A DNA stretch of 64,000 bases from Vandammella animalimorsus (GTDB lineage: Bacteria > Pseudomonadota > Gammaproteobacteria > Burkholderiales > Burkholderiaceae_C). Both the position numbers and the translations under genes were made by a program. Of the stretch, positions 63,812-64,000 are shown one piece after another. A model generated the notes under the pieces. The model was not told the DNA's origin and made no database searches. It saw only the letters and a program-made list of their open reading frames with translations. Positions within the stretch are counted from its first letter, which is position 1. Each line of letters starts with the position of its first letter. The stretch spans positions 163,356-227,355 of the forward strand of contig NZ_NSJF01000006.1 in assembly GCF_002285285.1 (NCBI RefSeq). Reading direction: 5' to 3'.

Positions 63812-63833
63812 GGCAGGCCGCCAAGCGCAAGCC

Positions 63834-64000
63834 GCTCAATGGCTCAATGGCTCAATGGCTCAATGGCTCAATGGCTCAATGGCTCAATGGCTCAATGGCT
63901 CAATGGCTCAATGGCTCAATGGCTCAATGGCTCAATGGCTCAATGGCTCAATGGCTCAATGGCTCAATGGCTCAATGGCTCAAGGGCTCAAGGGCTCAAT
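63834..64000 (+). repeat. 8-bp tandem repeat array running off the window
   Basis: The octamer GGCTCAAT is repeated 20 times from 63841 to the last base, preceded by a partial unit; three units from the end and next to it show GGCTCAAG variants. Because 8 is not a multiple of 3, each change of one unit shifts the reading frame. On the plus strand all three frames are open and encode the same period-8 peptide (GSMAQWLN); the minus strand contains TGA. The array begins about 20 bases after the chlD stop and continues beyond the window. Confidence 0.97.

Noticed and set aside
63834..64000. CRISPR array
   Set aside because: The repeat is an uninterrupted 8-bp tandem unit without spacers.

Overview
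The window is a high-GC chromosomal segment that looks like a member of the Comamonadaceae or a close relative (Burkholderiales, Betaproteobacteria). This is inferred from gene content: a cydDCABX bd-oxidase operon, zipA-ligA, trmD-rplS next to a CoA-pyrophosphatase-type Nudix gene, ispB, a liv-type ABC cluster, and ppiD followed by tRNA-His. Gene density is normal and most genes have close standard relatives.

Layout. 1-1841: the end of a large beta-helix protein and a LOG-family hydrolase. 1910-7693: a cobalamin riboswitch followed by a B12 uptake operon (btuB, an unrecognised gene, btuF, btuC, btuD). 7951-14677: cydD-cydC-cydA-cydB-cydX, closed by a strong terminator. 15133-23380: a defence island in which a type I restriction-modification operon (hsdM, hsdS, hsdR) carries a Septu-like ATPase/HNH pair (ptuA-ptuB) between hsdS and hsdR. 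All five genes are joined by 1-4 nt overlaps, and hsdR is frameshifted near its end. 23478-25740: phoR without phoB, and a TRIC-type channel gene. 26196-31441: a complete livKHMGF-type ABC importer. 32071-36082: a lysyl-endopeptidase-like lipoprotein, a GlsB/YeaQ membrane protein, a small unknown, and zipA. 36095-45690: ligA, two complementary bacterioferritin subunits, hisC, a TPR protein, maiA, ispB, a racemase and a CoA transferase. 46200-51043: a small lipoprotein beside an AT-rich patch, tsaB, a Nudix gene, rplS, trmD and a pseudopilin. 51340-54452: ppiD, tRNA-His and a HigBA-type toxin-antitoxin pair. 54943-63811: cobW, a YjdF-like membrane protein, DAHP synthase, cobN and a chlI/chlD gene. 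63834-64000: an 8-bp tandem repeat that runs off the window.

Cobalamin runs through the window. Uptake (btuBFCD, riboswitch controlled) lies at the left end, and the cobalt-insertion machinery (CobW, CobN and the ChlI/ChlD AAA and VWA subunits) at the right end. The ChlI and ChlD subunits appear to come from one gene. The ATPase frame ends in TAG just after a run of seven A, the VWA domain continues in the -1 frame, and a perfect 12-bp stem starts five bases downstream of the slippery run. That is a textbook programmed -1 frameshift signal.

Two kinds of short palindromic mobile-like repeat are scattered through intergenic space. Family A is about 163 bp, with three near-identical copies, one diverged copy and one half copy. 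Element B is 237 bp with 32-bp terminal inverted repeats and two internal stems. The points most worth following are the Septu pair inside the RM operon, the chlI/chlD frameshift, and the split of ferroxidase and haem functions between the two bacterioferritins.
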